The notes beneath the pieces are model-generated. The model was not told the origin of the DNA. It worked only from the letters and a program-made list of their open reading frames with translations, and made no database searches. A DNA stretch of 32,394 nucleotides from a virus. The stretch is from IMG/VR virus record IMGVR_UViG_3300022752_000249, positions 1-32,394 of that record; one strand, written 5' to 3'. Position 1 is the stretch's first letter, and the number at the start of each line of letters is the position of its first letter. The translations under genes and the position numbers were made by a program. This document shows positions 24,061-32,394 of the stretch, piece by piece.

Positions 24061-25723
24061 TGTAATCAAAAATAACAAAAGAATGATCTGCAGTAAGATA
24101 AAAATTTGTACCGAAAACAACAGTATCTACTGTCACTGTACTTTTATCACAAGTAATTGCTAAATAATTCCAAATTTCTGTACTAACCGATGTTGTGTCT
24201 ACCGAAACATTACTTTCTGTTGTTATAAAAACCTCACCAAATACTTCTGTTCCAGCAGGATGAACAGTTTTTCTTATTACATCTTGCCATTCTTCCTTTG
24301 GTATATTAGTTTGTACAACGTATGAATATGGTTGGTAATAAAGGGGATATTGATTTATCTCAGATTTTGATCCTCTTAAATAAATTAATTCAGATAATTT
24401 ACCTCTAGAGTTTTTCCAATAACCATCTGAAATTTTTATAGCACCTATATTAGCCAACAAATTTGCAGTATTATTATAAATAAGATTTGCAAAATAATTG
24501 CCAGGAGCTTGGCTTGTTCTAAATCTAAATGATTGAGAATTAACTACAGTATATATTTTTGCTGTTACATTTACAACACTATTTAATTCTACATTACAAG
24601 TATTTAGATTTAATAATCCGTGTTCCAATGAAGTACTTGTAAAGGTAGCAATATTATTTGGGGTACTAGATACTATGGAAACCGTCCCTTCTATACGTTT
24701 AAGGGGCGAATCAATGGTGACTATTGTATTAGAATAATAAAAGACACCATTGTCTATTATTTCAATATAATTTAATCTTCCAGAACGATCCAATCCCTTT
24801 ATTTTTACAATTGCTAGTTCACCATTTAAACTATTTACTATTATTTTATTGTTGCTAGTATAACCTATTCCTCGATTTATTATATCTATACCTATTAAAC
24901 TTGGAATAATTTTGGCATTTACAGTTATAACATTACTAGTATCTACTAATTTATTACTCACTATTATTTCATCAGCAATAAATTGACCATCAATTGAATT
25001 TTCATCTATATTAAGTTCATAAAAAATTTTAGTATTGCTAGTTATTTGTGTAACTCTACTTACTGTAGCAGTAGCTCCACTAGTTTGCCCAATAATTTTA
25101 CTATTTTCTAGAAAAAATGGATTGTATCCATTTCCTTTTTCCACATGCATAATATAATCTTTTATCCATTGGCCATCTGATGCCTTTAAAACAAAATCTT
25201 CTGGATAAAATATTTCTATTTCCTCATTGTATAATGCTCTAAATAAAATTTTATGAGCATTTGCTGTTCCATTAGTTTTATATAAATCTTTTACTCTTTT
25301 TATAAAAGTTCTTTTATCAGTAATTAAATTTTGGGGAATATTACTTGCATAATTAGTAAAAAAATTACTTAGTAGAGAATCTACAGTTGTATCAATATCC
25401 GTATACGATTTTATATTTTGTAAAACTTCTTGCGCATTACCATTAGATTCTAAAAATTTATAGTAAGCATCTAAAAATTTATTAAATTTTGATTTTTCTT
25501 CGTCTCTTCCAAAACCAAAATTTCCAGAAACTATAGTTACCGGAAAAATATTACTAGCTATTAATCTTGTACTGGATTTTATTGATTGAATGTAAATAGG
25601 GGATATAAAGGATCCATGTATTATTGTATCACCAATTTTTAAATCTTCGGATGGTTCTACTAGTACTAAAACATTAGAATTAGCACTTACTGATCCATTG
25701 AGATTAACTATTCTTACAGTCAT
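24056..25723 (-). CDS. Baseplate wedge-associated structural protein
   Basis: 555 residues. Helical N-terminal region: EEKSKFNKFLDAYYKFLESNGNAQEVLQNIKSYTDIDTT (about 75-115), DKRTFIKRVKDLYKTNGTANAHKILFRALYNEEIEIFYPED (about 137-178), then SDGQWI. Blocks like these are common to marine T4-like structural proteins next to gp6/gp8. The middle has GQTSGATATVSRV and two G-x-x-Y beta modules (INRGIGYTSNNKIIV, IDNGVFYYSNTIV). The C-terminal EEWQDVIRKTVHPAGTEVFGEV (about 477-498) is also recurrent. It lies in the T4 gp7 position, but no similarity to T4 gp7 is visible. The ATG shares one base with the adhesin stop, with AGAGGAGG 6 nt upstream. Confidence 0.72.
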   Translation of the reverse strand: MTVRIVNLNGSVSANSNVLVLVEPSEDLKIGDTIIHGSFISPIYIQSIKSSTRLIASNIFPVTIVSGNFGFGRDEEKSKFNKFLDAYYKFLESNGNAQEVLQNIKSYTDIDTTVDSLLSNFFTNYASNIPQNLITDKRTFIKRVKDLYKTNGTANAHKILFRALYNEEIEIFYPEDFVLKASDGQWIKDYIMHVEKGNGYNPFFLENSKIIGQTSGATATVSRVTQITSNTKIFYELNIDENSIDGQFIADEIIVSNKLVDTSNVITVNAKIIPSLIGIDIINRGIGYTSNNKIIVNSLNGELAIVKIKGLDRSGRLNYIEIIDNGVFYYSNTIVTIDSPLKRIEGTVSIVSSTPNNIATFTSTSLEHGLLNLNTCNVELNSVVNVTAKIYTVVNSQSFRFRTSQAPGNYFANLIYNNTANLLANIGAIKISDGYWKNSRGKLSELIYLRGSKSEINQYPLYYQPYSYVVQTNIPKEEWQDVIRKTVHPAGTEVFGEVFITTESNVSVDTTSVSTEIWNYLAITCDKSTVTVDTVVFGTNFYLTADHSFVIFDYI

Positions 25724-28700
25724 TAGATGCCTCCTCTGGTAAATTCTGGTATTAGTTGCTGCACAATTGAGGATGGCCTATTATCAGTATCTCCTAAATT
25801 TTCAATAGATGTGGTATTAGATGGAGGAGGTAAAATAATTTGACCTGGCTCAACAACTACGGGTAATACTTCTTTAAAATTTGCCGGCACTATAGTTTGA
25901 AAAGAGTAATCATTAACAAAAATAGTTATATTAGTTTGAGGTCTATTTGTAAGAGTGACTATAAAGGTTTCTGTACCTTCTACCTCAAAATCTCTATTAA
26001 AAGTAACACTAATAGTAGAATTTCCATATTCATTTATAACAAAATTACCCGAGGATATATTTGAGTAGTCTACGCTATCTGTAGTTCCTGAAATACTATA
26101 AGGAATAATAGTATTTTGAATAATACCAGTTGTGGACAAAGTTATATTTACAGTAGAACCTTCCGTCACTATTGTGGCAGGTGTTATAAGTGAAAAACTT
26201 TCAGCAGGTTTAGAAGTATCAGTAATAAATACTGTGACAAATTCTGTTCTACCATCTAACGATACATTTAAGAATTCTGAACCTTCTAGTAATCCATCAG
26301 CAGTAATTGATAAAACTAAACTAGCTGCTCCTGCTGCATTAGTGGTGAAATTACCTGTTAAAGAAGCCCCGCCTATATCTCCTGGTCCGACTCCAAAAAT
26401 AGTATAAGGAACATTGGTACCTGTCGGTAAACTAGTAGTGGTTAGAATAATAACTAATGTATTTCCCTCATTATTAAACAAAGTATTTGCTGTCAAAGAA
26501 TAGGTGGGGAATCCTGTTGAAGTATCTACTATAGGAATATCAATAAATGTCGATGTTCCAAAAATTGTCAATCTTAAAGTTTCTATACCTTCCGTGGTAA
26601 AATCTGAAATAGCATTTAAAGTTACTGATGCTTTACCTGCAGAATTAAGAAGAAATGAACCCCCAGACAAGGGTCTGTTTATATCGGATTGAGATACCCC
26701 TGTGATATTGTATGGAACTGCTACTCCTACTCCTAAATTAGTTGTAGAAAGAATTATTACTATACTTTCGCCTTCTCTAAGTGTAGCAGAATTGGCAGTT
26801 AAAGAATAACTTGGTAAAACAGGTGACGGTGTTAACGATGTATCAACTATTCCGATATCTACATATTCTGATGTCCCATTAATAGCTAATCTTAAAGTTT
26901 CTGCACCCTCAGTTAAACTATCAGCAGTTATGGATAAAACCAAACTTGCCCCGCCTGAGGCATTAGCCGTAAAATTACCTGTTAGAGAAGCACCATTTAT
27001 ATCACTTGTAGAAACACCAGTAATAGTATATGGTATAGTAGTTCCAGCTGCTACGTTAGTAGTTGCTAAAATAATAGCAACAGATCCCCCTTCATTGACA
27101 GAATAACTCGATGCAGATAAGGAATAACTAGGAACTGTTGGAGGTGTTACAGATGTGTCAATTACAGTTATTACAAGTGGAGTTGCTAAACCATTAACTA
27201 AAGAAACAATTAAATTTTCTAGACCTTCTGTCCTTAAATCGTTAGCTAAAGTAAAGGAGATAGTTGCAATTCCTGGAGTGGATCCAGTAGGATTAATAAT
27301 AAAATTGCCTGATAGTGATCCTGCACTTAGATCAGCTGAATTTATTCCTGTTACTACATATGGTACAAGATCACCATCATTTAAACCTGTTGTAGTTAAA
27401 GTAACTGTTACGGATGATCCTTCTGAAACAGTAGGATTTCCAGTAAGAGAATAGGTAGGAAAAGAGGTATCTACAACTGTTACTGATTTAGTTGCGCCAC
27501 CATTATTTAAGCTTAAGGTTAAGGTTTCATTTCCCTCAAGTTTTAAATCATTTGATAAACCAAATGTTACAGATGCCCCACCATTAGCGTTAGTTGTAAA
27601 GTTACCTGTTAATGAACCTGAACTTAAATCTGCAGCATTGATACCTGTCACTGAATATCCTAAAGTGACACCTGATCCAACTCCCGTTGTACCGAGGAAA
27701 AATGTAACACTACTTCCCTCGTTTACAGAATCACCAGCAGCATCAGTGGATAATGAATATACTACTCCGGGGGTAGTAGATGTATCATTGATAGGAACTG
27801 TAATTGATTCAGATCTTCCTATACCTGTTAGAGTAAGGGTAAAAGATTCACCTGCATCTGTTAGTTGATCTGCTTTTATTCTAAAAGTTTTGGAATCTCT
27901 ACCATCACTACCAAAACTTTGTAGATTAAATGTTCCAGATAAGGGAGAACTAAAATTTAAATCTAAATCTGCTGAAGTTATTCCCGAAACAGTATAACTT
28001 TGAATTACATCTTGTGAAGCATAAGGAGATTGAACTAGAAAAATAGTTAAATCATCTCCTTCATTAACTGAGGATTTATCCGCAGTTAAGGTGTAAGTAG
28101 ATGCAGGAAACGAAGAATCGGTGATATCAATATCATTGTATATTGCTACATTATTAATTAACCTAAATCTAAATCTTTCTGTTTGTTCAGTTTTTAAATC
28201 TTGTTTAACAGTTACTGATGCTGTTGCAACACCTGCAGCATTTATTACAAAATTACCAGTGGCAGGAGTATTAAAAAAGTCATCGGTATCTGTTGGGTAT
28301 GTTCCTATTCCTCTTATTTCCCATGGTACAGACGTACCAGAAGATATATTAGTTGTAGTCAAGGTAAATACTACAGTAGTCCCCTCATTAATCGGCGAAT
28401 TTACGTTATTCGTTAAAGTAAATGTTGGAGATGACGGCGAGGTTGAAGTGTCGATTACATCTACAAAGGATGAAACAGGTAATCCATTTAATGTTAATGT
28501 TAGTCTTTCTGTTCCTTCAGATGTTGCATCATTTGAAAGAGTAAATGAAGCAGTATCAGTAGTTCCAACAATAAAATTACCAGTTAAAGACCCAGAACTT
28601 AAATCTCCTGCGGATATTCCAGTAACAGTCCAGGGTATACTTGTACCATTGGACACATTAGTTGTTGCCAAAGTAAAGATGACACTACTGCCTTCATTTA

Positions 28701-31700
28701 CTCTATTATTAGTAGCATTGTTAGTTAAAGTATATACTGGTATAGGTGTAGTGGAAGTATCAAGTACAGTTACTGAAATAGATTCAGCTCTTCCATTCAA
28801 GGTCAATGTAAGTGTTTCAGTGCCCTCTGTCAAGGAATCATTTGAAAGAGTAAATGAAGCAGTATCAGTAGTTCCAACAATAAAATTACCAGTTAAAGAT
28901 CCAGAACTTAAATCTCCTGCAGATATTCCAGTAACAGTCCAAGGCACTGATGTTCCAGCAGCAACATTGGTTGTGGCCAATGTGATAGTGACACTTTGCC
29001 CCTCATTAATAGTAGCTACTGATCTAGTTAAATTATAGGTTGCTACAGGAGCACTAGAAGTATCTAAAATTGATACTGATGCTTGCAATGTCAAAGGAGT
29101 TTGTGTTAAAGGCAACAACGTATTATTTTTATCCACAGCTTGACCAGTTATAGTCATTACCATGGTTTCAGTACCCTCTGTTATTAAATCAGGATTGGTA
29201 ACAAAGGAAATAGAAGTATATATTGAATCCGTTAAATCATTAAATAAGGAAACTGGATCAGATAAACCAGTAAAATCGGGCGCATCTTCTAGACCAAAGA
29301 CTACAAATTCATCAATATTGGAAATGGATAGTAAATTGTTGTTATAGTTATTGACATCAGAATAAGTTTGGGATAAATATCTAAATCCTTGTAATATTAT
29401 TTTTGTTTGTATATTTAAACTACTATATCTGCTTACTGTAGAGGAAGCCCAATTATATAATCTAGTAGCATCCCAGTAGACACTGTTGTTTAAAATACTT
29501 ACTGATGCATTGGCGGGCCATAAGTAAGGAGTAATTGCTATAAAATCTAAACCAGAATTTACTATTTCGTTAGAAATAAAAGCTTCAGTTTTAGTTGAAC
29601 CTTCTGTTCCAGGAAAAGTGTGAGTAAATACTACGGGAGTTAAAGTTACTCCTGTTCTATAACCTAAAGCTTTATAACCATCAGAAATTCTTTTAAGAAC
29701 AGATCCTGTAGGGCAAGCAGGATTCCAAAAAATTCCATCAGATATAATTACCTCACTACCTCGTATATAAACCGAAACAACATCTGTACCTGCACTTGTT
29801 TGAATTTCTCTATTCGGATAAAATACCCAACCTCCTAAATCATTTATATTGGATTTACTAGAGGTGGGATCACTTACTACAAAATTGCCTGTTAAACTAG
29901 GAGATCCTACTAGATCTGAGGAGCTAATTCCAGTTATGGAATAAGGGATCAATGAGCCAGGAGGAATATTTGCAGTATTAAGTGTAAATGTTATGGTTTG
30001 ATTATTTTCATTTACAACGCCTGTAGATGAACTTAAAAGATAAAATGCATTTTGATCTTTAGTGAAAATTGAATAACTACCAGCAGTTGTAGCTACTCTA
30101 GTAGAAAAAGAAGAATTAGTATAAATTTCCATAACAATAGTTTCATTGTTATCAGAAATCGAATCGGTAGTTATTGTTTTTGTTATCTGTCCTCGGCCAT
30201 TACTTCCTATAGTAACAGAACCCGTTATTAAATTATCTGTAAAATCATTAGCTGATACAGTACCAGTAATTTTATAATAGAGAACTGTGCCATTCGATAC
30301 TCCTGTAGTAGATACGGTAAATACTATAGATTTAGATTCTCCAACAACTGTTGTACTAGGATATACATTGTAGGTTTGACTTACAGCAGATAAATTAACA
30401 GAAGTAGTTGCCCTAGAGGGTCCAGAAAAACTACCCTCTAATAAAGTAAGTATTGATGTTTTCGCAGTTGTAAGATTGCCCACTGTTCTTGAAATAGTGG
30501 CGGTATTGTTGTTAATAGTGACAGAATTTTGAATCCATTGAAAATCTGTTGCGGAAGCGCTTCCTGTTTCCTTTAAATATAAAGTAATACCATTCGGTAC
30601 ATTACTAGTTGTTATAGTATAATTTATTACTGTACCAAATTGACCAGTAGTTGGACTAGCTGATATACTAAAAGTCTTTACTGAGGCATTAAAGATATTC
30701 TGCACTGTTCCTGATATCGAAGTAGCCCCCTCGGTTGTACTAGCGGAGTTACTTATATTGTTAGATATTGTTGTGGTGCCACCTACAGAATTATTCTGAT
30801 GATCTCTTATTTGAGATAGTGTATTATTATAATTATTATTATTGGTTATAGTACAGTTATCTATTGTTCTAGAATTTGGCGCTCTGTAAAAAAATATACC
30901 TATCGGTTGGCTAGTATTTCCTGTAGTATTAAAACATCTATTGTATCTTATTGTATTAAGAGTAGCATTAATTGCTCTGTTGGATAAAGATGCTAAAGTT
31001 ATTCCTGCGGCTAAAAAATATGCAGCATAAGTAGTTTCAACTCCGTTATCATAACAGGTATTGTATTCTACAGTGCATCCCGATACATCTGATAGAGAAA
31101 TACCATCTGCGCCACAATTATGAATAGTATTATTTCTAACAGTATGATTATTTCCCCCTAATTCTAATCCTGAGGACGAAATATTTCTTCTAGTTTGCTT
31201 GTAAATATAGTTATTTTCTATTAATAGAGAATTGGCATTTTCATTGGAAAAAACCCCAGATTCTAAATTATTTACAAGTAAATTATCCTTAAATATTCCA
31301 CCTGTCGGCATAAAGTATGCAGCAGACCATCTGTTATTTAAGAATAAGCACTTTTCTATATAAACGTCTTGTGAAGGTATTCCCGCAATAGTATCAGTCC
31401 AAAATGCAGGTGAGCTTACTGGTTGCAGATCTCCTGCCGAACCAAAAATGCCGCAACTTTCAAATTTGGATCCCCATACTCTTACATCTCTGCAGCTACC
31501 TGCTGCCATTCCCATAAAAGAAGTATTTTGTATTATACATTGTATTAAATACAAATATCTATTACCATTAAAAGATAATAGCGCAATAGTTCTTCCACTA
31601 TTATTATTGCCATCAAAAATAATTTTTTGAAAATAAACATTATTGCCCGTGCTAGTAAACATTGAACTACTAGCAGTTAAGGCACTTGTAGCCTTTATAA

Positions 31701-32394
31701 CAGTATTTTGTAGTACACTATCGCCAAGTAATCTAGTATTAGCAGGAACAGTTAGAGTGCTACTAACAAGATAAGTTCCTGCTGGAAAATAAACTGTTTT
31801 ACCTGCCCCGGCATTAAGTGCAGCTTGTATAGCTGTTGTTTGATCTGTACCATTGCCTGAGGCACCATAACTAGCTACACTAATTTGAGTTGTTGAGATA
31901 GCTGCCGGCAATGCATATGCGCTTCCTGCTGCGGTTAAATCTGCAGCACTAAGTATATTTAAATAACCAAAATCACTTTGATAAGAATTTAGAAAATTTG
32001 TTAAAGTACCAGAAATAACATTATTAATTGTTATTGTCGATGTAGCTTGTATTGTGCCAGTGTATCCTCCAGTTTTTAATGATGCAGTGGAATTAATATT
32101 AACTCTATTAGAATTAATTGTCCTTGTCACAGTCGCACTGTTACTGTTTATAACTACTGCTGTTTCGGATAGTCCGTCAACAAAATCTGTGTTAAATGCT
32201 GAACCTGAATAAGTTAAATATAAAGTACTTCCATCTGGAACATTTGTTGTAGTAATAGTATAAGTTATGATCTCACCATTTGCATAACTTAGTTTATTTG
32301 TATTAATAGCAAAAGTAGGAGGCAAAAATCCTAAAGTTAAATTTTGTGCCCCTGCAATTCCAGTTGGATCGTAATAGTTACTGCTTGTCGAATT
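25723..32394 (-). CDS. Giant beta-helix / Calx-beta-like repeat tail adhesin, 5' end outside window
   Basis: At least 2223 residues. The first in-frame start-like codon is a TTG at 32325, but the frame stays open for all 23 codons up to the right edge (reads ..YYDPTGIAGAQNLTLGF), so the true start is outside. Order: one Ig/Calx-beta-like repeat; a pectate-lyase-superfamily beta-helix beginning ISVASYGASGNGTDQTTAIQAAL (about 30740-31885); then 13 further repeats of about 100 residues with N-E-G, TTN, P..ITG, TGNF, EG.E.L.L and DTS landmarks. The fourth repeat overall is interrupted by a separate domain (29220-29870). A Pro-rich tail follows. A side-fibre or depolymerase-adhesin role for host surface contact is inferred. 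Confidence 0.82.
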   Translation of the reverse strand, partial: NSTSSNYYDPTGIAGAQNLTLGFLPPTFAINTNKLSYANGEIITYTITTTNVPDGSTLYLTYSGSAFNTDFVDGLSETAVVINSNSATVTRTINSNRVNINSTASLKTGGYTGTIQATSTITINNVISGTLTNFLNSYQSDFGYLNILSAADLTAAGSAYALPAAISTTQISVASYGASGNGTDQTTAIQAALNAGAGKTVYFPAGTYLVSSTLTVPANTRLLGDSVLQNTVIKATSALTASSSMFTSTGNNVYFQKIIFDGNNNSGRTIALLSFNGNRYLYLIQCIIQNTSFMGMAAGSCRDVRVWGSKFESCGIFGSAGDLQPVSSPAFWTDTIAGIPSQDVYIEKCLFLNNRWSAAYFMPTGGIFKDNLLVNNLESGVFSNENANSLLIENNYIYKQTRRNISSSGLELGGNNHTVRNNTIHNCGADGISLSDVSGCTVEYNTCYDNGVETTYAAYFLAAGITLASLSNRAINATLNTIRYNRCFNTTGNTSQPIGIFFYRAPNSRTIDNCTITNNNNYNNTLSQIRDHQNNSVGGTTTISNNISNSASTTEGATSISGTVQNIFNASVKTFSISASPTTGQFGTVINYTITTSNVPNGITLYLKETGSASATDFQWIQNSVTINNNTATISRTVGNLTTAKTSILTLLEGSFSGPSRATTSVNLSAVSQTYNVYPSTTVVGESKSIVFTVSTTGVSNGTVLYYKITGTVSANDFTDNLITGSVTIGSNGRGQITKTITTDSISDNNETIVMEIYTNSSFSTRVATTAGSYSIFTKDQNAFYLLSSSTGVVNENNQTITFTLNTANIPPGSLIPYSITGISSSDLVGSPSLTGNFVVSDPTSSKSNINDLGGWVFYPNREIQTSAGTDVVSVYIRGSEVIISDGIFWNPACPTGSVLKRISDGYKALGYRTGVTLTPVVFTHTFPGTEGSTKTEAFISNEIVNSGLDFIAITPYLWPANASVSILNNSVYWDATRLYNWASSTVSRYSSLNIQTKIILQGFRYLSQTYSDVNNYNNNLLSISNIDEFVVFGLEDAPDFTGLSDPVSLFNDLTDSIYTSISFVTNPDLITEGTETMVMTITGQAVDKNNTLLPLTQTPLTLQASVSILDTSSAPVATYNLTRSVATINEGQSVTITLATTNVAAGTSVPWTVTGISAGDLSSGSLTGNFIVGTTDTASFTLSNDSLTEGTETLTLTLNGRAESISVTVLDTSTTPIPVYTLTNNATNNRVNEGSSVIFTLATTNVSNGTSIPWTVTGISAGDLSSGSLTGNFIVGTTDTASFTLSNDATSEGTERLTLTLNGLPVSSFVDVIDTSTSPSSPTFTLTNNVNSPINEGTTVVFTLTTTNISSGTSVPWEIRGIGTYPTDTDDFFNTPATGNFVINAAGVATASVTVKQDLKTEQTERFRFRLINNVAIYNDIDITDSSFPASTYTLTADKSSVNEGDDLTIFLVQSPYASQDVIQSYTVSGITSADLDLNFSSPLSGTFNLQSFGSDGRDSKTFRIKADQLTDAGESFTLTLTGIGRSESITVPINDTSTTPGVVYSLSTDAAGDSVNEGSSVTFFLGTTGVGSGVTLGYSVTGINAADLSSGSLTGNFTTNANGGASVTFGLSNDLKLEGNETLTLSLNNGGATKSVTVVDTSFPTYSLTGNPTVSEGSSVTVTLTTTGLNDGDLVPYVVTGINSADLSAGSLSGNFIINPTGSTPGIATISFTLANDLRTEGLENLIVSLVNGLATPLVITVIDTSVTPPTVPSYSLSASSYSVNEGGSVAIILATTNVAAGTTIPYTITGVSTSDINGASLTGNFTANASGGASLVLSITADSLTEGAETLRLAINGTSEYVDIGIVDTSLTPSPVLPSYSLTANSATLREGESIVIILSTTNLGVGVAVPYNITGVSQSDINRPLSGGSFLLNSAGKASVTLNAISDFTTEGIETLRLTIFGTSTFIDIPIVDTSTGFPTYSLTANTLFNNEGNTLVIILTTTSLPTGTNVPYTIFGVGPGDIGGASLTGNFTTNAAGAASLVLSITADGLLEGSEFLNVSLDGRTEFVTVFITDTSKPAESFSLITPATIVTEGSTVNITLSTTGIIQNTIIPYSISGTTDSVDYSNISSGNFVINEYGNSTISVTFNRDFEVEGTETFIVTLTNRPQTNITIFVNDYSFQTIVPANFKEVLPVVVEPGQIILPPPSNTTSIENLGDTDNRPSSIVQQLIPEFTRGGI
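28528..28941 (-). repeat. Near-identical 105-bp direct repeat pair
   Basis: Copy 1 is 28528-28632 and copy 2 is 28837-28941, a constant offset of 309 bp. Read by eye they differ at two positions (28591 versus 28900, and the third base of a CCTGC[G/A]G stretch). They encode the TGISAGDLSSGSLTGNFIVG and following strand of two adjacent repeats. The flanking parts of the same repeats are more diverged. Confidence 0.9.
29220..29870 (-). other. Domain nested inside an adhesin repeat
   Basis: About 215 residues between SLTGNFVVSD (first half of a repeat) and TSISFVTNPDLITEGTE (second half). It has strand-helix alternation: ISDGYKALGYRTGVTLTPVVFTHTF, GLDFIAITPYLWP, IQTKIILQGFRYLS, IDEFVVFGLEDAPDF. 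This resembles part of a TIM-barrel-like alpha/beta enzyme, but I cannot assign a family or catalytic residues. The break falls in the loop where other repeats have a short NASGGAS-type turn. Confidence 0.65.
30740..31885 (-). other. Pectate-lyase-type right-handed beta-helix domain
   Basis: About 380 residues inside the adhesin. It begins with SVASYGASGNGTDQTTAIQAAL and VYFPAGTYLVSSTLTVPANTRLLGD, the usual entry to pectate-lyase-3-type helices. It continues with short strand rungs rich in Asn and Gly (FDGNNNSGRTI, IIQNTSFMG, VRNNTIHNCGADGISL, VEYNTCYDNG). Phage domains of this fold commonly bind or cleave surface polysaccharide; the active site is not identifiable here. Confidence 0.82.

Larger units (their letters stand above)
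25890..30690 (-). repeat. 13 Calx-beta/Ig-like protein repeats
   Basis: Tandem repeats of about 100 residues (roughly 300 bp each) within the adhesin. Each has: a Y-x-L-T start, V-N-E-G, strand V.F.L.TTNV..GT, P..ITGIS..DL, SLTGNF, then a strand, L-T-E-G-T-E-x-L-x-L, and a closing V.V.DTS. Repeats diverge in sequence, but two neighbours (28528-28941) are almost identical at DNA level. A fourteenth related repeat precedes the beta-helix near 32030-32325. The boundaries are approximate. Confidence 0.8.

Noticed and set aside
28121-29038. 305-codon open frame on the plus strand opposite the adhesin repeats
   Set aside because: It is the reverse reading of repetitive Thr/Ser/Val-rich codons. It shows the same 103-codon periodicity as the real repeats and has no ribosome site or promoter. 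The minus frame gives recognisable domains.
25890-30690. Diversity-generating retroelement or CRISPR-like array suggested by the periodic repeats
   Set aside because: The repeats are coding, about 300 bp apart and protein-level Calx-beta-like. No reverse transcriptase or template repeat is present in the window, and there is no spacer structure.

Overview
The window is one contiguous stretch of an AT-rich T4-like (contractile-tailed) phage genome. Every convincing gene is on the minus strand, so transcription runs from right to left, and only the two end genes are cut. Gene order and protein motifs match the T4/cyanophage/pelagiphage late module: gp8, gp13, gp14, gp15, gp16, gp17, gp18, gp19, gp20, gp21, gp22 and gp23, then uvsY and uvsW. 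Several non-T4 accessory structural genes are the kind found in marine T4-like phages: a DUF4815-type protein, a QTFFV-type protein and small beta-rich virion proteins. The host cannot be named from this sequence. There are no tRNAs, IS elements, CRISPR arrays or integration genes, and no intergenic gap exceeds about 75 bases.

Layout in transcription order. (1) 32394-25723: a giant host-contact protein, open at the right edge, with one Ig/Calx-beta-like repeat, a pectate-lyase-type beta-helix, then 13 more repeats, one of which is interrupted by a separate domain. (2) 25723-22736: a baseplate-wedge-associated protein and gp8. (3) 22728-15786: a DUF4815 protein, an unknown 192-aa protein, a QTFFV-type protein, a 66-aa coiled-coil protein, a short fibre-like protein and a small beta-rich protein. 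They occupy the place where T4 has gp9-gp12 and wac. (4) 15786-13059: neck gp13 and gp14, sheath terminator gp15, small terminase gp16. (5) 13084-7152: large terminase gp17, sheath gp18, tube gp19, portal gp20. (6) 7142-3293: two small proteins, prohead protease gp21, scaffold gp22, major capsid protein gp23. (7) 3219-1: a second tube-fold protein, a glycosyltransferase-like protein, UvsY, and UvsW cut by the left edge.

Regulation is partly visible. Exact copies of the T4 late promoter box TATAAATA lie just upstream of gp8, gp18, gp22 and the second tube-fold gene. A strong intrinsic terminator follows gp23 and sits directly before the last of these. Six gene pairs share a one-base TAATG stop/start overlap, which suggests translational coupling.

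Together the genes build the head (20, 21, 22, 23), package DNA (16, 17), make the neck and tail (13, 14, 15, 18, 19), make the baseplate and adsorption apparatus (right half), and act in recombination and replication (uvsY, uvsW). I found no undescribed defence or mobile system. The most unusual element is the giant repeat adhesin with its nested domain.
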